Part shown: in pieces, positions 1-8,224 of the stretch
Numbering within the stretch: position 1 is the first letter of the stretch
Layout of the letters: each line of letters begins with the position of its first letter
Assembly (NCBI RefSeq): GCF_002205845.1
Contig: NZ_NISI01000009.1
Coordinates: forward strand, 124,001-188,000
DNA length: 64,000 nucleotides
DNA from: Roseateles puraquae
Lineage (GTDB): Bacteria; Pseudomonadota; Gammaproteobacteria; Burkholderiales; Burkholderiaceae_C
Reading direction: 5' to 3'
Notes under the pieces: generated by a model
What the model was told of the DNA's origin: nothing
What the model saw: only the letters and a program-made list of their open reading frames with translations
The model's database searches: none
Translations under genes and position numbers: made by a program

Positions 1-210
1 CGCCAAGCTGGCGTTGAACTGGGTGTTAACCCTTGGTTTTGCCCCGAAATCAGGTGGTTTGTTCGCAACGTCTAGGGTTTACGCAGGTGCGGTGCCAAAT
101 CTAGTTTTGATACAAACTCGTTCGAGACGTTGGGTTCTCGCCCCATTCATGTGCGCCGGGGCGGCGTGCAACGAGGGCCAAGCCGCTTTCCCGAAACAGA
201 GGAGACATTC
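1..210. other. leader region of the TonB-dependent receptor
   Basis: No convincing gene starts here. The stretch is less GC-rich than its surroundings and holds one degenerate copy of the starch-regulon palindrome (100-114). The ribosome binding site AGGAG of the receptor gene lies just before its ATG at 211. The upstream neighbour is outside the window. Confidence 0.6.
100..114. promoter_or_regulatory. degenerate starch-regulon operator
   Basis: TCTAGT-TTT-GATACA matches the pulA-proximal site TGTAGT-TTT-GCTACG at 12 of 15 positions. It is the weakest palindrome of the nine sites, so its assignment rests on similarity to the others and on its place before a receptor likely to import maltodextrins. 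Confidence 0.4.
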
Positions 211-3003
211 ATGAGCATGAGCAAGGACAAGCGCAGCCTGCAGGCTGGCATTTCGTACCGGATCAGTCCTGTGGCCGTCGGCTGCACCCTGCTGATTGCG
301 GCCGCCGCGGCTTCCGCGCAGCAGACCCAGCAGCTGGAAACCGTGACGGTCACCGGCATCCGCAAGGGCATCGAGGCCTCGATCTCGATCAAGAAGAACG
401 CCGACAACATCGTCGAGTCGGTGTCGGCGGAGGACATCGGCAAGCTGCCCGACATCTCCATCGCCGAATCGCTGGGCCGCCTGCCGGGTCTGTCGGCCCA
501 GCGCGTGGCCGGTCGTGCCCAGGTGATCAGCGTGCGTGGCCTGTCGCCTGACTTCGCCACCTCGCTGCTGAACGGTCGCGAGATCGTCAGCACCGGTGAC
601 AACCGCTCCGTCGAATTCGACCAGTACCCCTCCGAGCTGCTGGCCAGCGTGAGCGTCTACAAGACGCCGGACGGCGGCCTGATCGGCCAGGGTCTGTCGG
701 GCACCATCGACATGCAGACCGTGCGCCCGCTGAACTTCGGCACCCGCGTGATGGCTGTGAACGTGCGCGGCCAGAAGAACTCGCTGGGTGGCGCCGCCGG
801 TGCCAAGGGCACGGGCAACCGTGTCAGCGCCAGCTACATCGACCAGTTCGCTGACCGCACCGTCGGCGTCGTGCTGGGCTTTGCTCACCAGGAAACGCCG
901 ATTCAGGAAGAACAGGTCGGCCTGTACGAGCCCTGGCAGGCCGTCGGTACCGGCTGGCGTCCGGGCGTGGCCGCGGGCACGTTCTACTCCGACGGTATCA
1001 AGGCCCTGCGTCGCACGGGCGTCAACAAGCGCGACGCCTTCCTGGCGACCGCCGAGTTCCGCCCCAACAAGGACTTCACGAGCGTGGTGGACTACTACCA
1101 CACGAAGGCCAAGCAGGAAGACACGGCCAACCAGTTCGAAGTGAACCTGAGCGGCTACAACGGTGGCTACTCGCCCGGCCTGAACATCACCTCGCCGGTG
1201 GTCAACAGCAACAACACCTTCATCGGTGGCAGCGCCAGCGGCCTGTATCCGCTGGTGCGCGGCATGTACAACGACCGCAAGGACACCATCGACGCCTTCG
1301 GCTGGAACAACAAGCTCAAGCTCGCCGGCGGCTCCACGCTGACGGCCGACGTGAGCTACTCCAAGGCTGACCGCAAGGAAATCAACCTGGAGAACAACAC
1401 CCAGCTCGCGCCCAACGGCTCCACCGCGCCGCTGGACACGCTGAAGCTGAACTTCGCCACCGGCGGCTTCTCCACGCTGACCCCGACGCTGAACTACTCC
1501 GACCCGACCAAGCTGCTGCTGCGCGGCACCATCTACGGCTCGGGCTACGGCAAGACCCCGAGCGTCGTGGATGAGCTCAAGTCGTTCAAGCTGGCTGGCA
1601 ACTTCCCGATGCCGGATGCGTTCAAGGGCTTCTTCGCAGACGTGGACGTCGGCGTCAATTACGCGGACCGCTCCAAGAAGAAGCGTCAGCCTGAAGGCAA
1701 CATCAATGTCGGCGCCCAGGGCGACACCGCCATTGCCAGCGACCTGCAGTACTCGCCGGTCGACCTGAGCTTCGCAGGCGTGGGCACCATTCCCGCGTGG
1801 AATGTGCCGGCCGCCGTGGCGCGCTACATGACCTTCAACCCGAGCGAGACGAGCGCTGCCTACCTGATCCCGAAGGCCTGGAACGTCTACGAGAAGACCA
1901 CCACCGGCTTCATCAAGGGCAACATCGACAGCGAGCTGTCCGGCATCCCGGTGCGCGGCAACGTCGGCCTGCAGGTGATCCGCGTCGACCAGTCGTCCAC
2001 CTCGAACTACTGGGACAACAACGCGCCGGCCGGCAGCAACATCAAGCCCAACACGGACGGCAAGGTCCGCACCGACGTGCTGCCCAGCGCCAACCTGGTG
2101 TTCTCGCTGGCCGACGACCAGACCGTGCGCCTCGGCCTGGCCCGCCAGATGGCCCGCCCCCGTGTGGACCAGCTGCGCTCGGGCATCGAGTTCGGCGTGG
2201 ACAGCGCCACCGGCAAGCCGGGCGCGAGCGGTGGCAACCCCAAGGCCGACCCCTGGATCGCCAACGCCTTCGACGTGTCCTACGAGAAGTACTTCGGCAC
2301 CAAGGCCTATGTGTCCGCCGCCTACTTCTACAAGGACCTGAAGAGCTACGTCTACACGCAGACGCAAGATGGCTACGACCTGAGCGCCTTCACCAAGAGC
2401 TACGTGCCGCCGAGCACCTGCTCCACGCCGGCCGGCCCGAACCAGCCTTGCCCGGCTGCGCTGAGCAAGGGTACGTTCACCGCGCCGTTCAACGGCAAGG
2501 GTGGCAGCCTGTCGGGTGTGGAACTGGCCGCGTCGCTGCCGCTGTCGCTGGTGTCTGACGTCCTCAAGGGCTTCGGCATCCAGGCCAGCGCCAGCTTCAC
2601 TCACAGCGGTATCAAGGTGCGTGACCCCGAGAGCGCGTCCAGCGTGGGCGGTGGCGACATCAGCCTGCCGGGTCTGTCCAAGCAGGTCTACAACCTGACG
2701 GCCTACTACGAGATGGATGGCTTCGAGGCTCGCGTCAGCCAGCGTCGTCGCTCGGACTTCATCGGCGAGATCGGCAACTTCAACGGCGCCCGCACCCTGC
2801 GCTATGTCGTCGGCGAGAACATCACCGACCTGCAGCTGGGCTACAACTTCAACGAAGGTTCGCTGAAGGGCCTGAGCCTGCTGTTCCAGGTGAACAACCT
2901 GACGAACGCCGCCTACCAGACCTACGCCGGCACCAAGGACCGTCCGCTGGAGTACACCAAGTGGGGCCGCACCTACCTGCTGGGTGCGAACTACAAGTTC
3001 TGA
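211..3003 (+). CDS. TonB-dependent outer-membrane receptor, probably for maltooligosaccharides
   Basis: 930 aa. The start at 211 has an AGGAG box 6 nt upstream and gives a signal peptide with a hydrophobic run ending in ASA (about residue 36). A TonB-box-like LETVTVTG follows near residue 42, then the plug domain (SIAESLGRLPGLSAQRVAGR) and a beta-barrel ending in an aromatic residue (YKF), as is usual for outer-membrane proteins. The sequence resembles the Xanthomonas/Caulobacter-type receptors, which include the Caulobacter maltodextrin receptor MalA (family knowledge). No LamB porin is seen in the window, so this is the likely outer-membrane entry route for starch fragments. Substrate is inferred from the neighbouring GH13 gene and the operator-like site upstream; it cannot be read from the protein itself. 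Confidence 0.85.
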   Translation: MSMSKDKRSLQAGISYRISPVAVGCTLLIAAAAASAQQTQQLETVTVTGIRKGIEASISIKKNADNIVESVSAEDIGKLPDISIAESLGRLPGLSAQRVAGRAQVISVRGLSPDFATSLLNGREIVSTGDNRSVEFDQYPSELLASVSVYKTPDGGLIGQGLSGTIDMQTVRPLNFGTRVMAVNVRGQKNSLGGAAGAKGTGNRVSASYIDQFADRTVGVVLGFAHQETPIQEEQVGLYEPWQAVGTGWRPGVAAGTFYSDGIKALRRTGVNKRDAFLATAEFRPNKDFTSVVDYYHTKAKQEDTANQFEVNLSGYNGGYSPGLNITSPVVNSNNTFIGGSASGLYPLVRGMYNDRKDTIDAFGWNNKLKLAGGSTLTADVSYSKADRKEINLENNTQLAPNGSTAPLDTLKLNFATGGFSTLTPTLNYSDPTKLLLRGTIYGSGYGKTPSVVDELKSFKLAGNFPMPDAFKGFFADVDVGVNYADRSKKKRQPEGNINVGAQGDTAIASDLQYSPVDLSFAGVGTIPAWNVPAAVARYMTFNPSETSAAYLIPKAWNVYEKTTTGFIKGNIDSELSGIPVRGNVGLQVIRVDQSSTSNYWDNNAPAGSNIKPNTDGKVRTDVLPSANLVFSLADDQTVRLGLARQMARPRVDQLRSGIEFGVDSATGKPGASGGNPKADPWIANAFDVSYEKYFGTKAYVSAAYFYKDLKSYVYTQTQDGYDLSAFTKSYVPPSTCSTPAGPNQPCPAALSKGTFTAPFNGKGGSLSGVELAASLPLSLVSDVLKGFGIQASASFTHSGIKVRDPESASSVGGGDISLPGLSKQVYNLTAYYEMDGFEARVSQRRRSDFIGEIGNFNGARTLRYVVGENITDLQLGYNFNEGSLKGLSLLFQVNNLTNAAYQTYAGTKDRPLEYTKWGRTYLLGANYKF

Positions 3004-3034
3004 TCAGCCCACGCTTGACCTGCCTGTGAACCCT

Positions 3035-3062
3035 TGCCGGAGCGATCCGGCAGGGGTTTTTT
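3035..3062 (+). terminator. intrinsic terminator after the TonB-dependent receptor
   Basis: Perfect 7-bp stem TGCCGGA / TCCGGCA with a GCGA loop, followed by GGGG and a run of six T. It lies 31 bp after the receptor stop codon. Confidence 0.85.
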
Positions 3063-3102
3063 CTTGGCCAGGCGCGTCCGCCCCGCCATCCCTGCGCTTC
3101 AC

Positions 3103-4332
3103 ATGAACTTCACCGCCCCCGACCCGACCCCTTCAGACGGGTCTTGCCGCGCCGTGCTCTACCAGATCAACGTGCGCCAGTACGCCGCAAGCGGCACGCT
3201 CGCCGCCGTGCAAGCGGACCTGCCGCGCCTGAAGGCATTGGGCGTCGACATCCTGTGGCTGATGCCCCTCCAGCCCATCGGTGTGCTCAACCGCAAGGGC
3301 AGCCTGGGCAGCTACTACTCGATCCGCGACTACACCGCGGTGAACCCTGAGTTCGGCACGCTGGCTGACGCCAAAGCCCTCGTGGCCGCGGCGCAGGGTC
3401 TGGGGTTCAAGGTCATCCTCGACTGGGTGGCCAACCACACCGCCTGGGACCATGCCTGGGCTACGTCGCACAAGGATTGGTACCAGCTCAACGCCCAGGG
3501 CGTGATCTACCCGGTCACCTTCAATGCCGGTCAGCCGAACGAAGAGCACTGGGACGACGTCGTCGCGCTGGACTACCGCAGCGAAGGACTGCGCGCGGCC
3601 ATGATCGACGCGATGCGCTTCTGGGTGGCCGACGTGGGTGTGGACGGCTTTCGTTGTGATGTGGCGAGCCTCGTGCCGGTGGACTTTTGGGTGCGTGCCC
3701 GTCGCGAGCTGGAGGCCGTGAAGCCCCTCTTCATGCTGGCGGAATCCGACGCCGCAGTGCTGCACACCAGTGGCGCCTTTGACGTCACCTACGACTGGAC
3801 CTTGCCCGACGAGGTCTTCAAGAAGATCGGCCGGGGCGAAGCCGGCGCGCCGCTGCTCAAGGCCTGGCTCGGCCGCCAGCCGGGTGCCCATCCCGCGCAG
3901 GCCTGCCGCATGCGCTTCACGAGCAACCACGACTACAACTCCTGGCATGGCACCGACACCGAGCTCTATGGCGATGCCCGCCAGGCGCTCGCCGTGCTGA
4001 CCTTCACGCTGCCGGGCATGCCGCTGATCTACAACGGCCAGGAGGCGGGCCTGTCGCGGCGCCTGGCGTTCTTCGAGAAGGACCTCATCGACTGGCGGGA
4101 TGCGCCCCAGGCCGCTTTCTATCGTCGGCTGATCGCGCTCAAGCACCGCCACCCGGCGCTGGCGGCGCCGCCGCATGGCGGCACACTGACGCTGCTGCCG
4201 GCAGCGCCGGAGGTGGTCGCCTTCGAGCGCCGCCGCGGCGCTGATGTGGTGCGCGTGGCCGTCAACCTGTCGGCCCAACCGCAGGTCTGGGAGGGCCATG
4301 CGCTGCCGGCCTGGGGCTGGGAGATCGCATGA
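3103..4332 (+). CDS. GH13 alpha-amylase-family enzyme, cytoplasmic
   Basis: 409 aa, starting at the ATG at 3103; an in-frame TTG upstream lies inside the terminator and is rejected. There is no signal peptide. The GH13 conserved regions are present: DWVANHT (I), GFRCDVAS with nucleophile D186 (II), LAESD with acid/base E214 (III) and TSNHD with D277 (IV). It is short for the family, with a compact barrel and a small C-terminal beta domain. It probably hydrolyses short alpha-glucans such as maltodextrins inside the cell; alpha-glucosidase or alpha-amylase specificity cannot be separated by eye. Its stop overlaps the start of the next gene by 4 bp, implying translational coupling. Confidence 0.82.
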   Translation: MNFTAPDPTPSDGSCRAVLYQINVRQYAASGTLAAVQADLPRLKALGVDILWLMPLQPIGVLNRKGSLGSYYSIRDYTAVNPEFGTLADAKALVAAAQGLGFKVILDWVANHTAWDHAWATSHKDWYQLNAQGVIYPVTFNAGQPNEEHWDDVVALDYRSEGLRAAMIDAMRFWVADVGVDGFRCDVASLVPVDFWVRARRELEAVKPLFMLAESDAAVLHTSGAFDVTYDWTLPDEVFKKIGRGEAGAPLLKAWLGRQPGAHPAQACRMRFTSNHDYNSWHGTDTELYGDARQALAVLTFTLPGMPLIYNGQEAGLSRRLAFFEKDLIDWRDAPQAAFYRRLIALKHRHPALAAPPHGGTLTLLPAAPEVVAFERRRGADVVRVAVNLSAQPQVWEGHALPAWGWEIA

Positions 4333-5081
4333 AGGTGCTGATCACCGGCTTGAACGGCACCTTGGCGCCGCGCCTGGCCGAGGCGGCGCGCGCCGCAGGG
4401 CATGAGGTGGTCGGCTGGGATCGCGCCACCCTCGACCCGGAGGACGAGACCGCCAGTGCCCGGTGGCTAGAGGCTTGCGCGCCGGACGCCGTGGCGCACC
4501 TCGGCATGGGCTCGCCGCGCTTTGCCGGCTGGCTGGCGGCGCGCAGCGAGCGTTTCGTCTTCACCAGCACGGCCATGGTGTTCGATCACGAACCCGACGG
4601 CCCGCACCACGTGGGCGATGCCCGCAGTGCGCGTGATGACTACGGCCGCTACAAGATCGCCTGCGAGGACGCCATCACGGCTGTTGCGCCGCATGCGGTG
4701 ATCGCCCGCATCGGCTGGCAGATCGACCCCACGCAGCCCGGCAACAACATGCGCATGGCGCTGGACGACTGGCAGCGGCGCGACGGTCATGTCGCCGCCA
4801 GCACGGTGTGGGTGCCGGCCTGCTCGTTCATGGCAGACACCGCGGCGGCGCTGCTGCAACTGCTGGTGCAAGGGGCGCCAGGCGTGCACCACCTGGACAG
4901 CAACGCCGATGACGCCTGGACCTTCGACCAGTTGGCGCGAGCCCTGGCGCTCGCCTTCGACCGGCCCTGGCAGATTCGCCCGCACGCCGACTACCGCCAT
5001 GATCAACGCCTGGTGGGCGGGCCGACCCGCCTGCCGCCCCTGTCGGCGCGACTCAGGCCAGCGGCATCCGGCTGTCCCTGA
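4329..5081 (+). CDS. NAD-dependent epimerase/dehydratase (extended SDR, RmlD-like)
   Basis: 250 aa. The N-terminus MKVLITGLNGTLAPRLAEAA is a Rossmann fold with a GxxGxxx nucleotide-binding turn; the catalytic pattern YGRYK fits YxxxK, with a Ser/Thr-rich strand FVFTSTAMVF before it. The likely class is sugar-nucleotide-type reductase or epimerase, substrate unknown. The gene is coupled to the GH13 gene through an ATGA overlap. Its 3' end overlaps the convergent patatin gene by 29 bp. Confidence 0.75.
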   Translation: MKVLITGLNGTLAPRLAEAARAAGHEVVGWDRATLDPEDETASARWLEACAPDAVAHLGMGSPRFAGWLAARSERFVFTSTAMVFDHEPDGPHHVGDARSARDDYGRYKIACEDAITAVAPHAVIARIGWQIDPTQPGNNMRMALDDWQRRDGHVAASTVWVPACSFMADTAAALLQLLVQGAPGVHHLDSNADDAWTFDQLARALALAFDRPWQIRPHADYRHDQRLVGGPTRLPPLSARLRPAASGCP

Positions 5082-6297
5082 ACCCGGCCTGACGGCGTGC
5101 CGCCCGGGCCACCGTGAACTCGCTGGGCTGCAGCAGGGCTGACAGCGCCTCGCGCTGGGCCATGCCGTCCTGCTCTCCCAGCTCGATCAGCTCCTGCGTG
5201 TAGGCGCTCTCGAACAGCAGATAGCTGGCCAGCGCCGCCCCTTGTCGCTGGCCGTCGCGCACGCCGGTGGAGCGCAGCAGCAGTTGTACCGGCCGCGGCA
5301 GGCGGTGCACATGGCGGGCGGCGATGTCGTCCAGTCGTTGGCTGGGGGCAATGATGATGGCGTCGATCGGGGCCAGCGGGTGGCTGGTGCGCTGCTCGGG
5401 GCTGAGCATCTCCAGGGTGCGGTTGACGCGCTGCATGCGCTCGATGTCTGCCGAGAGCGCATCCAGGAAGATGCTCGACATCGCATGGCCCGCGACCTGC
5501 GCGAGGCTGGGGTAGCGCGCGTCGTCCACGACTTCGTCGGCAGGCTGGTGCATGCGCCCGGCACCGATCACGACCAAGCGCCTGGCGCCGAGGTGAATGG
5601 CCGGCGACAGCGGTGACGACTGCCGCATCGAGCCGTCGCCATACCAGCCACCGCGGCCTTCATGATGCAGCCGCGTGGCCGGAAAGATGAAGGGAATGGC
5701 GGAAGACGCCATCAGGTGCTCGTGCACCAGCATCGTCTGCGCCGCGATGGGCTGGGTGCGCACCCACGCCGGGATGGGCGTGGCACTTTGGTAGAAGGTG
5801 ACGTGCTGGCTCGTCGAATAGCTGGAGGCGCTGATCGCCAGGGCATGCAGGTGCCGGCGAGCCAGCAGCGTGGGCAGCCGGTGCATGGGCACCAGCTCGC
5901 GCAGCAGCGCGCCCAGCGGTGAGTTGTCCAGCAGCGAGCGCGGGCGCAGGCGGCGCATGGCCCAGCCCATGGACATGACGCCCATCCACCGCAGGCCGTT
6001 GGTCAGCAGGCCCAGCGCATCGCAGCGGTAGACCTGCTGCGCCCGAAAGGCCGACCAGGTCTGCACCAGGCGCTCCACGCCGGCCTCGAAGTCATCGGCA
6101 TGGCAGGCCAGGCCGGCGCCGTTGATGGCACCGGCGGACGTGCCGGAGATCACCGCGAAAGGATTGCTGGCCAGGCTGGCTGAGTCGACCTGCAGCTCGC
6201 GCCGGATGCGGGCGATGGCGCGCAGCACGCCCACCTGGTAGGCAGCGCGCGCCCCGCCGCCGCTCAGCACGAGTCCGGTCAGCGGCAGCGCATGCAT
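5053..6297 (-). CDS. patatin-like phospholipase
   Basis: 414 aa. The N-terminus has the glycine-rich oxyanion motif LSGGGARAAYQVGVL, the nucleophile elbow GTSAG with S54, and a later DGS (GDGSMRQSSPL) that supplies the Asp of the Ser-Asp dyad. These mark the patatin family of lipid acyl hydrolases. No signal peptide or membrane helix is seen, so a cytoplasmic or membrane-peripheral enzyme is likely. It is the last gene of the chemosensory operon, 11 bp after the membrane receptor gene. Its role there is not known; the short gap suggests co-transcription. Confidence 0.82.
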   Translation of the reverse strand: MHALPLTGLVLSGGGARAAYQVGVLRAIARIRRELQVDSASLASNPFAVISGTSAGAINGAGLACHADDFEAGVERLVQTWSAFRAQQVYRCDALGLLTNGLRWMGVMSMGWAMRRLRPRSLLDNSPLGALLRELVPMHRLPTLLARRHLHALAISASSYSTSQHVTFYQSATPIPAWVRTQPIAAQTMLVHEHLMASSAIPFIFPATRLHHEGRGGWYGDGSMRQSSPLSPAIHLGARRLVVIGAGRMHQPADEVVDDARYPSLAQVAGHAMSSIFLDALSADIERMQRVNRTLEMLSPEQRTSHPLAPIDAIIIAPSQRLDDIAARHVHRLPRPVQLLLRSTGVRDGQRQGAALASYLLFESAYTQELIELGEQDGMAQREALSALLQPSEFTVARAARRQAGFRDSRMPLA

Positions 6298-6308
6298 GGC
6301 CGTCTCCT

Positions 6309-7595
6309 TCAGAAGAGTTCGATGCGCGGCCCATTGGCCACCGCCAGGGCCGCGGGTGCCTCCGCGCCCTCGGCAGGCGCGCTGCCGTGCAGCGGCACCA
6401 CATTGCCCTGCGCCGCGCCGACCGCCAGCGCGTGGGCGGCCCGCTGGGCGTGCATCACGTAGTTCTGCGTCCAGCGCTGCAGCAATTCCTCCAGCATGAC
6501 GGGCGGCGGCGGGGCCTGGCCATCGATGAGCTGGTAGAGCTGCGAGAAGTGGCTGGACAGCGACGCCAGCGCGTTGTTGATCTGCTCCAGCAGCTGGCGA
6601 TTGATGTCCTGGAACTGCATGTGGCCCAGGATCTCGACGATGTCAGTCGACACGTCGGCGATGCCTTCATCCATCTGCGTGGACAGTTGGCCGAGGTAGG
6701 GCACCACCTCGGACAAGGTGCGGCTCATGTCCTGGATGTGATGCGCGATCTCGTCGAGCTGCGCCGCCGGGCTGTCGCTGACCTCGGATTCAAGCTGGGC
6801 CGCTTCGCGCTCGATGGCCTGCGCGGCCTGCTGGATGCCGTCGGTCACCTGGCGGGCGGCGTCGGCGGTCTGGGTGGACAGGCGGCGCACTTCGGCGGCC
6901 ACGACCTTGAAACCCGAACCTTCATTGCCGGCACGCGCGGCTTCGATCGCGGCGTTGATGGCCAGCATGTTGGTCTGCCGTGCAATGTCGCTGATGAGTT
7001 CGGCAAGCGGCGCCAGGTGGCGCACCTGGTAAGCCGAGTTGCGCACCCGCGCCAGGAAGTCGAGCCGCGTGCGTTCGAACAAGGTCTGGTGGCTGGCCAG
7101 GTCGGCCACCGCCGCGGCATGTTCGGTGGACTGCTGCAGCGACGCCGCCGACAACTGCCCCGAGCGCTCGACCGCCTGCACCACCTGCTCGCGCAAGCCC
7201 GTGCTGCGCTGGTGCACCCGCGACAGGCTCTCGCCCATGGCCAGCACCGCAGTCTCGGAGGTCTGGATGGTGGCGTTGACCTGCTGGCCCAGCACCGCGA
7301 AGGCCTGCTGCAGCGTGGAGATGTCTTGCGCCACCACGCTGCCGGCCTGGGCATGCTGGCCGTGCGGAGGCTGCTGGCTGCGCTCGCGCCAGCGGCGCAG
7401 TTGCCAGCCCGCCAGCGCGCCGCCGGCCGCCCACAAGAGCGGCACCGACACGCTGGCGCAGCCCTGCGCGCCCTGCACGGCCATGGCCACGCCGGCCACA
7501 CTCAAGCCGGCCGCCAGCGCAGCACCGGCATGCTCGCGAAGCCAGCGGCCGGCGCCCCCGGATGCGGCGGGCAGCGGGTTGTCGTTGCGGTCCAT
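6309..7595 (-). CDS. methyl-accepting chemotaxis protein without sensor domain
   Basis: 428 aa. Two hydrophobic N-terminal segments (about residues 24-42 and 50-65) are separated by only a few residues, so there is no periplasmic ligand domain. The cytoplasmic hairpin tip is clear: [20 protein letters not shown] followed by [20 protein letters not shown]. After the signalling region comes [14 protein letters not shown], in which D330 and Q334 have the DxxxQ spacing used by the CheZ phosphatase. The C-terminus lacks a CheR-tethering NWETF-type pentapeptide. The gene lies 12 bp after the CheY-like gene and 11 bp before the patatin gene. It could be a transducer for an internal or membrane signal. 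Confidence 0.85.
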   Translation of the reverse strand: MDRNDNPLPAASGGAGRWLREHAGAALAAGLSVAGVAMAVQGAQGCASVSVPLLWAAGGALAGWQLRRWRERSQQPPHGQHAQAGSVVAQDISTLQQAFAVLGQQVNATIQTSETAVLAMGESLSRVHQRSTGLREQVVQAVERSGQLSAASLQQSTEHAAAVADLASHQTLFERTRLDFLARVRNSAYQVRHLAPLAELISDIARQTNMLAINAAIEAARAGNEGSGFKVVAAEVRRLSTQTADAARQVTDGIQQAAQAIEREAAQLESEVSDSPAAQLDEIAHHIQDMSRTLSEVVPYLGQLSTQMDEGIADVSTDIVEILGHMQFQDINRQLLEQINNALASLSSHFSQLYQLIDGQAPPPPVMLEELLQRWTQNYVMHAQRAAHALAVGAAQGNVVPLHGSAPAEGAEAPAALAVANGPRIELF

Positions 7596-7607
7596 GGCGA
7601 GCCCTCC

Positions 7608-7976
7608 TTACAGGCCGGGGATGATCTGGCGGATGACCTGCAGCAGCTCGTTGCCACCTACCGGCTTGACCAGCCAGCCCGTGGCGCCTTCGCGCTTGGC
7701 TTCATCGCGCTTGGTTTGCTGGCTTTCCGTGGTGAGTGCCAGGATGGGCGTGAAGCGCAGCAGCTTGCGGGCCTCACGGATCAGGCCCAGGCCATCGAGC
7801 TTGGGCATGTTGATGTCGGTGATGATCAACGCGGGCTTCAATCCGGCCTTGAGCTTGTCGAGCGCGAGGCTGCCGTCGGCGGCGGTTTCCACGGTCATGC
7901 CACTGATCGTGAGGGAGTTGCGCAGGCTCATCAGCATGGTCGCGGAGTCGTCCACGATGAGGATGGTCTTGTTCAT
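7608..7976 (-). CDS. CheY-like single-domain response regulator
   Basis: 122 aa, a lone receiver domain. The acidic pair is D9/D10 (ILIVDDSATM), the phosphorylation site is D54 (IITDINMPKLDG), the switch Thr lies in ALTTES and the conserved Lys in WLVKPV. It would be phosphorylated by the CheA of this operon. Its start overlaps the stop of the small upstream gene by 4 bp. It is distinct from the other regulator of the cluster at 10518-10958, so the pathway has two stand-alone receivers besides CheB. Confidence 0.93.
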   Translation of the reverse strand: MNKTILIVDDSATMLMSLRNSLTISGMTVETAADGSLALDKLKAGLKPALIITDINMPKLDGLGLIREARKLLRFTPILALTTESQQTKRDEAKREGATGWLVKPVGGNELLQVIRQIIPGL

Positions 7977-8224
7977 GTGGGGCTCCTGGGAGTGGGGGCG
8001 GTGAGGCCGAGGGCCTGGCAGAGCCAGACGTCGGCAGGGGCGGCCTTGATGCGCGGCTGGAGGGCGAGCAAGGTCTGCAGCAGCGCGGCATGCAGGCTCT
8101 CGCAGCGGCCCAGGTGCACCTGGCCCTTGGGGTGGCTGCGCAACCAGGCGAGCAGGCCTTCGGCCTCCTCGGCGCCGAGGTGACCTTCCAGCGCCGCGTG
8201 GGTCTTGAGGTAGCGGATGGCCAT
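7973..8224 (-). CDS. small STAS-like protein of the chemosensory operon
   Basis: 83 aa. The pattern of the central part (QVHLGRCESLHAALLQTLLA) resembles the strand-helix segment of STAS-type domains, but the resemblance is weak and was judged by eye. The coding status is strong: its ATG overlaps the cheA stop and its stop overlaps the next ATG, each by 4 bp. A role as a small scaffold or binding partner in the signalling complex is inference. Confidence 0.6.
   Translation of the reverse strand: MAIRYLKTHAALEGHLGAEEAEGLLAWLRSHPKGQVHLGRCESLHAALLQTLLALQPRIKAAPADVWLCQALGLTAPTPRSPT

Noticed and set aside
79-2604. 841-codon open frame antisense to the TonB-dependent receptor
   Set aside because: Arg/Val/Gly/Ala-rich translation without domains, exactly opposite a clear receptor gene; a by-product of high GC at third codon positions.
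3034-3102. Upstream TTG start for the GH13 gene at 3103
   Set aside because: It would place the terminator hairpin inside the coding region and adds residues with no family support.
6387-8183. 598-codon plus-strand frame across the membrane receptor and regulator genes
   Set aside because: It runs through several unrelated minus-strand genes and shows no motif.
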